A stretch of 64,000 nucleotides of DNA, taken from Chaetoderma sp. LZ-2023a (Eukaryota; Mollusca; Caudofoveata; Chaetodermatida; Chaetodermatidae). How positions within the stretch are numbered: position 1 is the first letter of the stretch; each line of letters starts with the position of its first letter. The position numbers were made by a program, and so were the translations under genes. Under the pieces are notes generated by a model, which saw only the letters and a list, made by a program, of their open reading frames with translations, was not told the origin of the DNA and made no database searches. The stretch is taken from the NCBI GenBank assembly GCA_034401795.1, contig CM067372.1, forward strand, positions 41,148,429 through 41,212,428, given 5' to 3'. This document shows positions 1-12,535 of the stretch, in pieces.

Positions 1-984
1 CAGAGAGGAAAAATATGAAAATAAAAAATCTTGTAATTACGGTAATACAGACAGGGTGTTAAAATTATGAATTTCCAGTTGTGGGTCCATAAACCGGCGA
101 CCGCTTATCAAAACACATGGTTTCCGCTGTGTCAAGGTGTGATAACGTTATGCGCACACCTTCACTTCAGCATATATAACCTCCAAAAGGGACTCAATTG
201 TCTTTGTAATTGGAAGAGAATTTGAATAGATGCAAATTTATATATTTTTATGAAAAATGAAATTGTGTTGGCTATTTTAATCTGACACTGAATACATAAT
301 AAAATTAGCATAATCACTCTACAGCTTTCCAACTCTGGACCAGCCTACCACGATACTATAATCTTGTTAAGAGGCATTTTTCGCATTGTTACCGCAGAGT
401 AATAAAATGTGAAAGTTAGCACTATGCAAGAATTCTTAATATAATCAGTTTTTGCCGAAATGTTGTAACATCAGTTTCGTGGTAATTAATATGTATTTCG
501 TTGATCGGTGTATGATCTTTTCTGCAGAGTGCATTTCTGTTTTGGTTTTCCAAATTGGTCTCTAAATATTGATAATAATCACCTATCTAATGCTTGGTTA
601 TGTTATTGAGGTACCCTGCTTACCCCGATTACATATCCGAATGACCGAGAATAAAATCAAGTATCACATCGTACAAATTTGTATCACGTCGTACAAATTC
701 TACTCAATTACACCTGCTTCAAGCAAAAGTGTAAGGGTGCACATGTGTAGATAGGAAAGCAACCATGTGATACTTCCGAAACCGAATTCAACCTATGCCT
801 GATAATGTTGCAACACCAATAAAAAACATGGTTCAAGGGAGGTCATATGTATAAGCGATACAGAAAGTTGTCCGTTTTTTTAAGAAATGTGATAATATGT
901 GCATTGCAAATCAATAACAAATTTGAATCCAAAACTGTAACTAACAATGTACTCAGACAATACAGGATGACTATTTAAAAATTG

Positions 985-1105
985 TATCTTTGCAATGACT
1001 GGTTTGATAACTGAGCCAATCATTCCAGTGGCAAAATTTAATTAATAGACTTCTCTTGCCTTTTCAAATGAAGTTGCATTTTGCTTAAAATCATGCGTTT
1101 TGTTG
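985..1105. repeat. FB1 foldback repeat, degraded copy
   Basis: It matches the centre and right arm of the FB1 family: TGGTTTGATAACTGAGCCA, then CATTCCAGTGG and a CTTCTCTTG arm. The left arm is worn away. Confidence 0.55.
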
Positions 1106-1261
1106 CTATTTTAATCACTACTAAACTACTCAAGGGTTTCTCAAACTACTGAAAATCAGTTACTGAAAGGGTGTGTGAAACTACTGAAGATCATTTTTTT
1201 TCGCCTCATATTAACACTCACTGACAAATCCCTGGAAAAGTAAATTCTTTACAATGTAAAA

Positions 1262-1372
1262 CTTATTCTGTTGAATATTATTAAATAAATTTTACTGGAA
1301 GCTGTTGTTGCCTTGCCTAAGGCAGAAATGAATTCCACTCAAATTAATTTCAAAATATTCAAGTTTTTTTGG
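1262..1372. repeat. FB2 foldback repeat
   Basis: Inverted arms TGTTGAATATT and AATATTCAAG flank a GGAAGCTGTTGTTGCC core. This is the FB2 hairpin family found at least eleven times in the window. The copy is diverged. Confidence 0.6.
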
Positions 1373-1489
1373 GTGGTTGCCTTGAAATTGAGATATCGGG
1401 AATTCATCAGTGAACGGGTTAATGTCAAAGGTCAAGATCAGTGAAAACGTTTTTTCTGGTTTAACATAACTCTTTCATGCTCATATTTG

Positions 1490-1701
1490 TTCAAGAAAAT
1501 TTCAATTTTCTCATAGAAAATGTCCATTTTCAGACCAAGAGAAGACAGTTATCAAAAATTTACCATTGAAATAACTGGCTCAGTTATCGAGCCAGGCATT
1601 CGAGTGGTAAATTAAAAAAAATAGTCATCTTTGTCTGCAAATGAACATTTCTCAAGACCACTGCAGAAGCCATTTTTGGCTGGTATGAGTATTAAAGGGT
1701 T
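1490..1701. repeat. FB1 foldback repeat, nearly full
   Basis: A long imperfect inverted repeat: ATGTCCATTTTCAGACCAAG on the left, and TTTGTCTGCAAATGAACAT then ATTAAAGGGTTAA on the right. The centre is GGCTCAGTTATCGAGCC. It has no coding capacity. Confidence 0.7.
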
Positions 1702-1926
1702 AATATATTACTTCATCCCAGGATTGGTTTATCCTTTTGGACACATTCTTACCTACTGTACAGCTCGTAAATAAGTGAACATGTTTCCAAAACAGAAGCA
1801 CAAAGTTAGTTATTACAAAATGTTCTGTTTCATATTTTGAACTTAGTTGTATTGAGACATTGTTGCCTTGTGCAGCAATTTGTTCCTATCCAATTATGTT
1901 CAAAATATTCAACAGTACATTTTGTT

Positions 1927-2330
1927 AACTCACCTGGCCAGGAGGTTTTTCTTTAAGCGGCTTCTCAAGAACTAGTGGGCCGATTTAAATTAGATTTTTC
2001 TCCAGAACCGCTGAACAGATGGGGCTGAAATTTGGGAGATATGATTAGGGCTGAAATTCCATTAAAATTTGTCCGTTAAAAGCTGATACGTAAAAAAAAC
2101 CATGGCTGGTGTGTATAAATCAAAATTTAACGTGTTTGTCGCTCCATGTATCTTGGATTTTCTGACAAATTCATATAAGACTATTTATTAAAACGGCCAA
2201 TTTTAATCAAATTTAACTAAACCTTTGCAGAAATTAGATTGGTAAATTTTTCTAGTGGTCATCTCGTTTTGTTCATTTGTACCAGTGGCCAATAATTCCA
2301 GGTCAGCAATAGTGAGCCCTTGGACCTCTT
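1927..2330. repeat. fragment of GAGGCCC/GAGCTAA-type dispersed repeat
   Basis: It begins TTAACTCACCTGGCC, the terminal sequence of the large non-coding dispersed family best seen at 52331-53677. It keeps the phrases about an 'agaaccgctgaac' motif, but most of the body is diverged. Confidence 0.5.
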
Positions 2331-2436
2331 GTTTTGGAACATGTTACGTTATTTCTGAGCTGTACTGTATGTTAGTATTTTGCTAATACCCAGTCAGTGT
2401 ACCACTGATGTTTCTTTTCTAATTCTTAACCTTCAG

Positions 2437-2580
2437 ATGTTGTGTATGATGCGTCAATCATACCGGCGTTAGTCTCAGTGCTTCAACATTTCCTGGCATC
2501 GGAGAGCTGCTGTAAATCTGCATACATTGCCTCGACCGTGCGAAATGAGGAAACACAAGAGCAGTTTGTCTCGGCTCTAG
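2437..2580 (+). CDS. EEF2KMT: internal exon of FAM86/EEF2KMT-like protein-lysine methyltransferase
   Basis: The 144-bp exon lies between a good 3' splice site (TTCTTAACCTTCAG) and a good 5' splice site (CTAG then GTATGT). Read in phase (two bases, 47 codons, one base) it has no stop. It gives VVYDASIIPALVSVL at the start and AYIASTVRNEETQEQF near the end. In the class-I methyltransferase fold of FAM86 proteins this is the segment after the SAM-binding core: an acidic-aromatic DVVY motif, a helix, then a strand ending (T/S)xRN-xET. FAM86A/EEF2KMT trimethylates a lysine of translation elongation factor 2 in the cytosol. I could not find the flanking exons, which may lie across long repeat-filled introns or outside the window. 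Another METTL-family member is the main alternative. The symbol is given by family resemblance. Confidence 0.7.
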
Positions 2581-3654
2581 GTATGTAATGACCTAACATG
2601 ACTAAGTACAGTATTAGATCTATACTCCTATGCATCTGACCTAATTTGTACATCTGGACCATTCTCATCAAAGGAAACATAAATGAGATACATGCATATC
2701 TTGATTACTCTTTGTAGGCAAGTTGTCTTGCTCAATTCCATGTGTAGGTTTTATAACTTCAGAGTTGAATGTTTGATAGGGTGATTATCTATCACTTGAA
2801 TATGCATACCTTGAGTGTACACCACCAGTCATACTCCCCCCATCCATTACATGATGACCATGTTTCTCATAATCTTGTGCATATCTGAGTGCTGAAGCCA
2901 TCAGTTGCATGCCACAAGGACAGGTCCTATTTCAACCCACATATTAAAGTTCTGGATTATCATCAATGTCTGAAAATCCTTATTTATTGTAACAATATCT
3001 CGTGTGGTTAAAGTTGAACCAAATCTGGTCAGAGGTTTCTGCGATAAAGATATCGCGACACATGCATGCAGGCTTGCATGTACACAGGCACGCATGCACA
3101 CACTATAAACAACCCCAGAGAAATATTTATATACAGCTCCCGCTCAAGACTACTGGCTCAAGACCACCAGCCTCGGACCATCTGATCAAGGCCACCTGTA
3201 TTAGACCAGCCAGTCTTGACAGATCTGGAGGATGTGGTCTGGAGTTTACATTTATATTTCAGAATTGCTTAATACTACCAGAACTAACCTTGGACACATG
3301 GTTCTCTTAACCATTAGAAAGCTGCCTTCTGATAGTGCCATCACACGGTCATGGGCATCATACCATTCATGTTTCACATCTGTCATGTCTGTATTTCCAA
3401 TGTTACGTCTTTGAATGTAGCAAATCATATTTGCCTATATTTTATGATTGCTTAATCCTACTAGAATCGAACTTGGACATATGGTTGCCTATGCCCTAAG
3501 GAGGCAGCATGATGATATTTAGGTAAAGGGTCAAGGTCAGTCTGACTAAATGAAAAATAATGCAATAGTATTTAGGCAATTGGATGCGCTTTCCAATGAA
3601 GTATGACTTCAACACCCATGAGTGAGGCTCGCCTGGACCATTAATATTTGAACC
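2581..3654. other. non-coding DNA, probable intron
   Basis: No exon is recognised. It contains an alternating purine-pyrimidine stretch (about 3061-3100, many ATGCATGC/CACACA steps) and fragments of the repeat found again near 7.2 and 14.4 kb (a TGCTTAATCCTACT phrase near 3450). Confidence 0.5.
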
Positions 3655-4440
3655 ATTTGCATTTAAATAGACATGATGGATAATTTTGGAAAATCCAAGA
3701 TGGCCACCAAATAAATTGACCAATCAAGATTCTCATTTAATATGTTGAAGTCTATCATCATAAGATGGCCACCCAAGTTTTGTTGGAATCTGGCCATTGA
3801 TTCCAACAAATGTAAATGTTTTTAAATGTTTCCGGAAAACTTTCAGAAAATCAAAGGTGGCTGCTAAAACATTGGCCAATCTAAATTCTGAATACAAGCT
3901 CTGGAGCACACCACTCTAGGACCCTCCAGCTGAGCTTTCTTGAAATCGTGCAAGCGGTTAATGAGGAGTAGCATTTTAACTGATTTCCCAAATTTTCAGG
4001 AAATCCAAGATAGCTGCCAGAAAAAACTGACCAATCAAAATTATGTATACAAGTTCTGAAACCTACCAGCCTAGTATCCTTCCAGCCAAGTCTGGTTGAA
4101 ATTGCCCAAGAAGTTAATGAGGAGTGGCATTTTAAATGACTTCCCGCCATTTTTTTCGGAAATATTGACCAATTAAAATCAGAACTGTTAAAGCATAGAA
4201 TTAGTCCACCCAAGTTTCGTTGAAATCGGGCCACTTATTTTGGAGGAGTAGCGTTTTAAATAATTTCTAGATAATTTTTGGAAAGTCCAAGATGCGCACC
4301 AGAAAAATTGACCAATCAAAATTCTGATCATAAAATCCTTCCAGCCAATTTGGTTGAAATCGATCAACGCATAAAGGAGGAGATGCGATTTGATGGATGA
4401 CATACTGCCCAATGGCGTAAGCTCTCTTGGTGAGCTAATA
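3655..4440 (+). repeat. dispersed repeat, array of 'ATGGCC..ACCAATCAAAATT' units
   Basis: Successive 120-170-bp units each carry a 'ccaagatggc' phrase, 'gaccaatcaaaatt', 'acaagttctg' and 'gaggagtagcatttta'. The end at about 4430-4440 is GGTGAGCTAATA, the terminal sequence of the family. The same units run in the opposite orientation at 18.4-20.1 kb. Confidence 0.65.
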
Positions 4441-6659
4441 ATATTATGATGATCCCCACGTCTTTCGAAGAAAAGTGGGAATGTGGAGTGGATGAGCATT
4501 TGTCCCAACCCACAGGGGTGGGTAGGGGACTAGATCAAAAGGTCAAGAAATCGATTGTAGCTCAACTCCTGTGAAATCACTGGACGGAATTCAACCAAAG
4601 TTGTTGTGCGAGTTAGCCATATCAATATGGAGTGCATGAGCACATTTAGATTTGGCTCTGCCCCCAGGGGGTGGGGCCCAGGGGATGGGGGATGGGTCAA
4701 CGGTTCATGAAATTGATTTTAATGAAACTCCTCTGACACCGGTGGATGAAAATTTAACCAAATTCTGTATGTGATTGCTGAGTGTAAGAGGACATTTACA
4801 TTTATGATTGCTTAGAGCATTTCACATGACATGTGCGTAGCATGATTTCACCCACCATCTTTCCCGGCAACTGGTCATAATTTATTCAAATTGTTAAACA
4901 TATCTAACAGCTGTTATCTGATAGCGTCACTTGCAATTTTCCATTTGATGTGTGTAGTCTGGTATGGGTGGTCTCTAGTACATGGTTTTGCGTGGCTGAT
5001 GGATATCAGATGGTCTAGAGTTGCTGATGTGTAACAGATAGTTTGGAACAAATAATCTGTAGCATTTGTGGATCAATTGATCGCCATCAATTGGTTAGCA
5101 TGAGGCGGTCTGGATCATGTAATCTTATGAGTCATGGGTGGGTGGTCTTAACACGTGATCTAGATCGGATTTAACGTTGGTTGTCTCGAGGAGTTGAATA
5201 TAATTTTCTCTTGCTCCATCGTAGAAGTGAGGCTGGGTTTGTACTATATAATGCAGAGGTGCAATCTACATCATTGGCAGTATAAATTTTGTGTGTGGTT
5301 AAAGTTTTTCGGTGTGTGTGGTTATAGTTTTTCGGTGTGTGGTTAATGTTTTTCATTATTCTTATTCATCAACAAGGTCTCTTTTAATTTCAATGAACCT
5401 TATGGTAACAAAGGCAGTGATGAAGATTAGCAGTAGCCCATGGCGATTAGATTTTAGGTTGATGTTCCAAAATTTCAAACTTACTAGCCCAGGGGACAAC
5501 CTAAATCTTTCCCTTCATATTGTACAGTTGTGAACAGAAAATCATTTTATGTATCTGACAACCCTATTGCGGGTTGAGCAAGTTTCAGTAACCAATTTTT
5601 CAAAAATACATTTTTTATGATGTTAATTTCAAAATATTCAACAGATTTTCTGTTTGTTTGCCGTGAAATTGAGATGCATGTAATTTTATTGGTGAAAGTG
5701 TTAAGCGTAAAAGCAATGTAGTAAATTAGTAAATCATGAATTAGTCTATTCTGTGTTTCTAATTTGGGACCCTGTGCACAGGTGGATCATAATAAGATTG
5801 TGCCCTTGAAAAATTGACTGCTTTTAATGGCCCAGGTGGCTACATTGTTAAAAAGCTAAAGCTTTATCGCTGAACAGAAGTATTCTATATAGTACAGACA
5901 CATCATTCCCAGTATAAATTCTGATTATCATCCTTAACAACTAATGATCATTACATGATAAGTAGCCAGGAGGTGTGTGGGTGAGGCATATCTCGTGGTC
6001 ACGTTCTTGTCTTTCTAATTATTTTATCATTGGCTTTCAGCATCTGCTGGCCTGCAATATGAAAATGTCACCCCACCTTGCAAACGGACATTCCATTATG
6101 ACAGATCGGTACCAATTGAGATTATCAAAATATTCTAAGGAGGGAGTCTCCTGCTGCAGTTTTCTAGGATCCATGTACGGAGTAGTAATACCAGGTGCAT
6201 ATTTGACAAATGTTTGCTAAAGAGAAGCCGTTGACATTGATATAAAGTAACAGCTTTCAGAGAACAATTTTCCAAGTGACTAAATGACCACTAACGAGAA
6301 CTAAAACCTGACAATCCAGCCACAAAATTTAAATTGCTCAAAACAAACTGTATTGCTACATTATTAGTAGACGTAATAGTCTTCTGTTCCTGACATTTTC
6401 ATCTCTGTCATTGATAAAATTACTGATTTTGATTAGATATCAATTAACAACAAGTGATTCATAAATGAACGGGGAAAATTACTTGAAGCCATTTTAATAG
6501 AGATTTAATTGCTTTTCAAGATTCTTAATGGACCTTTCCATTGTTAGCTATGCCCCGCCCATCACTAGCTACGCTCCACCCACACCTCGCCGTGTTGGGA
6601 TTTATCGATCCCAGAATGCCCTAGCTATCAATTTCCTGAAAACTATGCAGGGAAGCTAT
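4441..6659. other. non-coding DNA
   Basis: No supported gene. A short tandem repeat of GTGTGTGGTTAAAGTTTTTC-type units (about 20-26 bp) lies near 5288-5352. The rest is AT-rich with worn dispersed repeats. Confidence 0.5.
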
Positions 6660-6752
6660 TGAATATTTTGTAACTAATTTGACTGGGTGTTGTTGCTGCC
6701 TATGGCAGCAACAGCGCCCAGTCAAATTAGTTTCAAAATATTCAACAGAATA
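6660..6752. repeat. FB2 foldback, near-perfect hairpin
   Basis: The arms TTGAATATTTTGTAACTAAT and its near reverse complement ending ATTCAACAG enclose a GCTGCCTATGGCAGC centre. It is one of the best-preserved FB2 copies. Confidence 0.75.
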
Positions 6753-7134
6753 TTTATTAAATAGTAAAAGCAAACAATTTGTACAACAAGGCATAGACCA
6801 TCTTCAAATATGCATTCGTGACGTACTTATCGACATCATTCTTGACGTCATTCATTATGATGTCATTGTACACATCGCGCAGTTCATTATGACATCATAT
6901 GATGGGTAGGTACTCTGGAAAGGTGAATTCTTTTCGATTATTTGTATCAGGTAAATCCGTAACAGGATATAATTATTAGTAAAATATATTTCCTTCTCAT
7001 TAGTTAATTAAAATCTTGATTTAATGCGTCCAATATGGCTTGCTATCATAGTAAAAAATAAATGTCACGTAAATTTCACAAAAGGCCACAAATATACGGG
7101 ATTAATGTGTAATTTTATGTTTGAGTGAAAAATA

Positions 7135-7500
7135 ATGACAATTTTTGTCTCCCCTGCAAAGTAGAAAGCGAGACATATGTATCACTTTTCCCGATGATGA
7201 CAATGATGGCGGTGTTGCCTATGTTTTTAGGAGTGCTTAATCCTACTGGAACCAACCTTGGACACATGCCTAGATGCCAGCATTATGCTAGTCCAACAGT
7301 AAGCTTTTGCGTTTTGAAAAAATCATCTACATTTCTCTTTCAAAATTCATTAATCCTATTGGAATTAAACTTGGATACCTATGTTTACCTATGATGTTAG
7401 GAAGCAGCATAACGACAATGAGGTCACAAGGTCAAAGGTCGAGGTCCCTGTGACAAAGAGGAGACAGGCAAGATATTTAATTCAGTGGAATTCTTGTCAT
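7135..7500 (+). repeat. dispersed repeat F5 ('cctgcaaagtagaaagcgagac')
   Basis: It shares an ordered set of phrases with 14340-14775: a GCAGAAAGC-like head, 'tatcacttttc', 'attgcttaatcctactgg', 'cttggacacatg', 'aggtcac', and a tail 'acaaagaggagacaggcaag' then 'tttaattcagtggaattcttgtc'. No coding capacity. Confidence 0.65.
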
Positions 7501-8087
7501 TATTGAACTTAACTTAGAGCTCATCCTGTCTCAAATTTTCTTGGCCAATTCTTGATGAAGTAAATAAGTTTTTAGCTATGAGAAATGATAATGTATGGTA
7601 ACACTGTCCTATTGACCAGACAATTTGTAGTGTTCATTTTCTTGAAATGGAGCATTCCCATCTCAAATATGTGAGAATAATAAGAGAATATAAAATTTGG
7701 TCTCGAAGCATTTACTTTGGCATTTTGTTTTTTTATAAATTATTTCTTATAATTTCAGTTTTTGACTTTGTTTTTATAATTAATTAAAATATTATTGGAC
7801 TTTTTCCCCTTATTACTTCTGTCATTTCCAATTTATATCTTGTAATTTTGTTTTGCATCTATGACCAAGGGATCTCCTTATATTTACTTACCATTTTGTT
7901 ATAGGGTAATGTGTGTAAATTTACAATTGTTATGAACACATGGTATCTGGAGAAACTTATAATTTTGCCATGCTTGCCGATAAATATAATATTTGACTCA
8001 CCTGTCTTGAAAGGTCAGGTGATGTTATGCCATGGTGACCATCCATCCTTTGTTTATCACGTGTCTATTGGCAACACTTTGCTTTAG
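7501..8087. other. non-coding AT-rich DNA
   Basis: Nothing is recognised apart from a TTGACTCACCTGTC boundary near 7993, like the end of the GAGCTAA-type repeat. Confidence 0.45.
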
Positions 8088-8280
8088 CCCTTTAATGGTC
8101 ATTCCGGCCTCTGTTATGGCCTTGTGGAATCGCCATTTACAGGCCGAGAGAATACCATTTTTTGAAAGTTTACCACTAGAATGGCTGGCTCGATAATTGT
8201 ATTCTCTCGGCCTGTAAATGGAGATTCAATAAGAAAATATTAACATTTTCTTGACCCAATCAGACCACTAAAGGGTTAAA
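8088..8280. repeat. FB1 foldback repeat
   Basis: It starts CCCTTTAATGGTC and ends CACTAAAGGGTTAA. The inner inverted arms (CATTTACAGGCCGAGAGAATA against TATTCTCTCGGCCTGTAAATG) are almost perfect, with CACTAGAATGGCTGGCTCGAT at the centre. Confidence 0.75.
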
Positions 8281-8850
8281 CAAATTCTCAAAAGTTACTG
8301 GTCTGATTTCAATTCAGTTTGGCAGGAAGCATCCTTAGGGCATAAAGATCAACGATTGTTCAAACGAAGGTGATTGTGTGGGAGCCATATAGGAGTTTTC
8401 ACTATTGCTAGAAATATAGTTTTAATGGTTTTGCAAAACCGTCTCTAGAACCGGTGAATGGATCGGGCTGAACCGTAGGAAATATCATTAGGATATTTTT
8501 ATTCTTTGATGGCAAAAATTGCTTTTTTATCAATTTATAGGCATGGCGATGTCAAATTTTACATTTGCTTTTGTAGGATAAATAAACCGGTGGGCAGGCT
8601 GGATTATTTCCCTCTAAACCTCAAATAGGAAAAGAATGGTAGTTTCAAACAACTTCTTGAGAACCACTTGTCTGATTTCAAATAGATTTGACAGGAAGCA
8701 GGATCAAAGATTTGGTACGATTCATCTGGAGATCTTCCCTGCTAAACATAGTTTTAGTTTATATCAGTCCAACTATTCAGTGGCCATCTTGGATGACCTA
8801 CTGTTGACAAAAATGTCTTCGAATCCACTGCTGTCTGGGAGATGATGAAC
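8281..8850. repeat. fragments of GAGGCCC/GAGCTAA-type repeat
   Basis: Two partial copies: 'ctgatttcaattcagtttggcaggaagcatcctta' near 8309 and 'aaccacttgtctgatttcaaatagatttgacaggaagc' near 8661 are versions of the same 3' segment (compare 53530-53580). Confidence 0.5.
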
Positions 8851-11289
8851 TTGATTAGCTGTTTTGGAGTTTGTTTGATTAAAAAAATCTATTCAACCAT
8901 CCATTTTATGGTTCATCTCACTAAGCAAATATGGCCTGGTGAGCGATACAGCTGGATTGAGCTCTTCTCTGTTTGCAATTACTGAAACTAGTTATTGTAC
9001 TACATAATAATACAAAGTTGGGTTTTTTTTATAATAGCACAGATTTCTTATTGTTTGGTGATTTTTCATAAGTTATGTTTTGAGTTGTGTTTGATCTTTG
9101 TTTTTCTGTCATTGTTTTGTTTATGTTTTTGTTTAAGCATATTTTTATTTCTGTAATGGTAGTGAGTCTATGCTGTTTAAAATATTGTCTTAGCTCACAT
9201 TAAATGTTTCCAATAAAGGATATGGAAGATAGGGAGATAAGATAGTGATTCGACACATGGTCATTTGGCCATGACCAGACTTGAAGAAACTCCATCTCAC
9301 AACCACAGGGCATGTGATCATTATTAACAGATTTGGTTATACAGGTATCAGTTAATGCATCCAAAAATATATGGATCTAATGTGTCACTCAAGTATCTGA
9401 TGTCATAATCAAATATGTCAAATGTTAGCCGACGTCACAATCAAAATGATGTAGCTAAAATATACAAATTATATGCCTTTGGTAAATTTACACTTTAATA
9501 AACATTCCGGTGAATATTTTGAAACTATTTGGACTTGGGCTGCTTTTAGTTAATTTCAAAATATTCAACAACTTAACGGTACAAGTTAACCGAGTATAAC
9601 TTTGGATCCACAATCATTTAACCCCAATTCCCCTCTGTTCTGCCTTTAACCCCAGCCACCATGCCACCCTGACAGTATACATGGTTCGTAAATTTAAAAA
9701 GCAGGTTTGGCATCAATACCTTGGCATCAAGGGGAAAGTGCTAGAATTTGAAATTTGCCTTGAAAAATCCTTTAAAATGGCAGCAAAGCCTTGAGAGCTA
9801 CTTGAAAATGGCAGTTAGGCCTTGAAAAGTACTTGAAAATGTGTGTTTTCCATTATAGGCAAATGTTGCATACAATATAAGGCTGCTGATTATCATTTAT
9901 CACTCAACACTGCAGGAGGTGGCATTTCAGAACATCTAATTTGGAAGATTTTCTGCACCCCTAAAGATAGCCCAGATTTTGAGTCCTTGATGAGAGACAG
10001 TCCTTGTAAAGTCCTTGAATGAATCTGTCAAATTCCTGTATAGACCATATTATAACCCTACCTGCATGGTTACCTTGGCATTTAATGACTTTGTCTAGAG
10101 ATCTTGTCACACTCTGGCATACTACACAGTGGTTGAACATTTAATCTCTCACACAATTTACTGAGATATGGGTATCTGGTTGAGGAAAGATGGTGTACGT
10201 CTCTAGTCATTATTATCGTTTATCTATTTACTTCTGAATTGTGAGTCTGCTATTCCAGTCCTTTTTACATGCTAACCCATGTTCTGTTTATAATTTATCT
10301 TTGCACACTTTGGTGCTCTGTAAGACAGCAACAAATATTTTTATCATGCAGAATACTGATATTTGCCTGCTGGGCTAAAATGGTTAAAAATGTTTAAGTA
10401 CAATAATCCATTTGTGTATCCAAATAATTGCATTTCACCACACATATGGCTCTTTAATACTCATTTGTTATGCATCCAGTATGACTGCATAGGATTGAGT
10501 TATAGGTACTTCACACAACTTCAGTAATGGTGAAAAAAATGCTATTGAATTCTATTTCTGATGAATTATTGTAAATATGCTTGTTTTAATAATGGAATAC
10601 ATTTATAATCAGAGGTGTTCATAACTAAAACCATGATTCTTTAAAAAGTACTTCTGTTAATCAGATAATATTATACTGAAGATATTTATACATTTTTGGG
10701 ACCATTTTCTTTTAATGTTTAAAAGGTATGTATCTTGTGTTCTATTGGCATCACAGCATTACATGTCTGTTTAATCATTTATTTCAGTTTAGTGAGGTAT
10801 GATTACTGTAATTATATTGTATAGTGTATTTCATATGTGCACGTATGATGGAGTATCTTGAGTTCTTGATTATGGTTGTCATATAATGAACGTTCACATT
10901 TTGAGCCTTTGTGTCTTGAACTCTCCTGAGTTCCTTACTTTGAGATATTAGCCAGTTTTAACTCATCTCTTTTATAAAAATGGTTTTCTATAGCAATTAT
11001 CTATCTCATGTATTTTGTATATATTTTGAAATATAATCAAGTGATTTACTCCATCGCTGTTTTCGCTCAGGTGACTTGTCATCAATGATAGAGGTGTATT
11101 TTGTTTGTAGTTTGATTCAAACTAAACTGTCTGGATGCTGCTGGGTCTGGATGCTGCTATGCACACCTAATATATACAGTTAAATTAGGTTTATTCTGTT
11201 TTTGGCCTAGCTAAGAGTGCTCAGTAATAATTCTTAAGTATTGGAAACAGTGGAGAAAGGTCATAATGCACTTGTACCTTTCATGATAT
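8851..11289. other. non-coding AT-rich DNA
   Basis: No exon or RNA gene is supported in this 2.4 kb. One FB2 copy is listed separately. 'Ccttgaaaat' is repeated several times near 9760-9840. Confidence 0.5.
9508..9577. repeat. FB2 foldback, short copy
   Basis: The arms GAATATTTTGAAACTA and TAATTTCAAAATATTCAAC are close together; most of the core hairpin is lost. Confidence 0.65.
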
Positions 11290-11932
11290 GTTAAGCGCAA
11301 AATCCAAGATGACCGTTGACAGAATCGACCAATCAGCTTTAGTTGAAATCTTATCCAAATTCGAATTTACCCGCCAACAAAACTTTATCACCACTCACAA
11401 AATCCATCAACTAACAAACGCTTAATTTTAATTGGTTGATGGTGGCCATGGTTTTTCGCATGCCATCTTGAACAAACTTGATTAGCCCTTAGTCCCTAAT
11501 TATATTTACCCAGTTTCAGCATGATTCCTTTCGCTGTTTCGGGAAGAGGAGTAGTTTTTGTGAGGACTAGGTCATCTAAAGTGTTTGCCAGACAATTCGA
11601 CCAATCAGGTTTTCATGAACAAACTTCATTTAGCCTGTGCCCTTGATGAAGTTTCTTTGGTTTCAAATTGGGTGGTTTTGTTTAAATGTGTTTATAACAA
11701 TAGTGCAAAATCCAAGCTAGCCACCCCACTCCCCGCAAATAGACTAGCCCGCTTCATCTGAACAATCACTGAGCTCTTGTCCCTAAGGATGATTCCTGCA
11801 AAATCCAACTGAAATCGAGGGGTTCTTAAAAAGAAGTCATTTAATGGAAAATGTTGATGAGTGCAAACAGACAAAAGATGGTCAACATGGCGTAGGCTCA
11901 CTTGTCATTTTTGGCCAAGTGAGCTAATAAAT
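11290..11932 (+). repeat. GAGCTAA-terminated dispersed repeat
   Basis: It carries 'aaatccaagatgaccg', 'accaatcag', 'cccttagtccctaat', and the family 3' end GGCTCACTTGTC..GGCCAAGTGAGCTAATAA at about 11887-11932. It is 5'-truncated relative to 52331-53677. Confidence 0.65.
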
Positions 11933-12249
11933 TCTAAATGATTATTATTCATTGCAAAGAGGTAGAATCACAAATTTGGTACATCCATTCATATTGTGGT
12001 TGTTTATAATACTCCTCACTCGTGTATAATCTTAATACTCATAATTATTATTATGACACCCACCCCCTCCCCTGCTGCCCTCTATATCCTACTCCTCAGC
12101 CATGTATAATCTTAATACTTGTAATTATTATTATATATAAATATGTGGGTATATAGCAGGTTTCGACTGGTCATGAAAGCTAAAGATTTTCTAATGCTGA
12201 TCAGTTGGATCGAAATCCGAATGTCAGTGCAGTGTTTTGTGCCTGCTTT

Positions 12250-12535
12250 TATACTCTCAGGCCGGTTACAGTTGCTCCTTGGTGTAACCGGGACGAGTAA
12301 AAATCCGGGTACATGTAACTGGAATTTCATGCTTGTAACCGGAAATGTTGATTTTGTAACCGGATTTTACATCTTGTAACCGGAATTTACCAATTATCTG
12401 TTTGTTGGTAACCGGAAATCTTTGACTTCTGGATTGTGTAACCGTTAAAATCACGTTTTGTGTAACCAGAAAATTATAATAGTTGTTTTCTAGGTTACGT
12501 GTAACCGTAAAAAACTTGTGATGTAACCGGAAAAA
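12250..12535 (+). repeat. irregular array of TGTAACCGGAAA-type motifs
   Basis: The octamer GTAACCGG or a one-base variant occurs about ten times between 12284 and 12530, spaced 20-40 bp. One inverted copy (CCGGTTAC) lies at the left edge. The intervening sequence is not repeated, so this is not a simple tandem array. It precedes the Penelope-like endonuclease remnant, but a link is unproven. Confidence 0.6.

Larger units (their letters stand above)
1..2436. other. non-coding, AT-rich, repeat-bearing DNA
   Basis: No supported gene is visible. The stretch immediately precedes a + strand host exon, so it is probably intron. It holds foldback copies and one dispersed-repeat fragment, listed separately. 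Short open frames here have no coding character. Confidence 0.6.
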
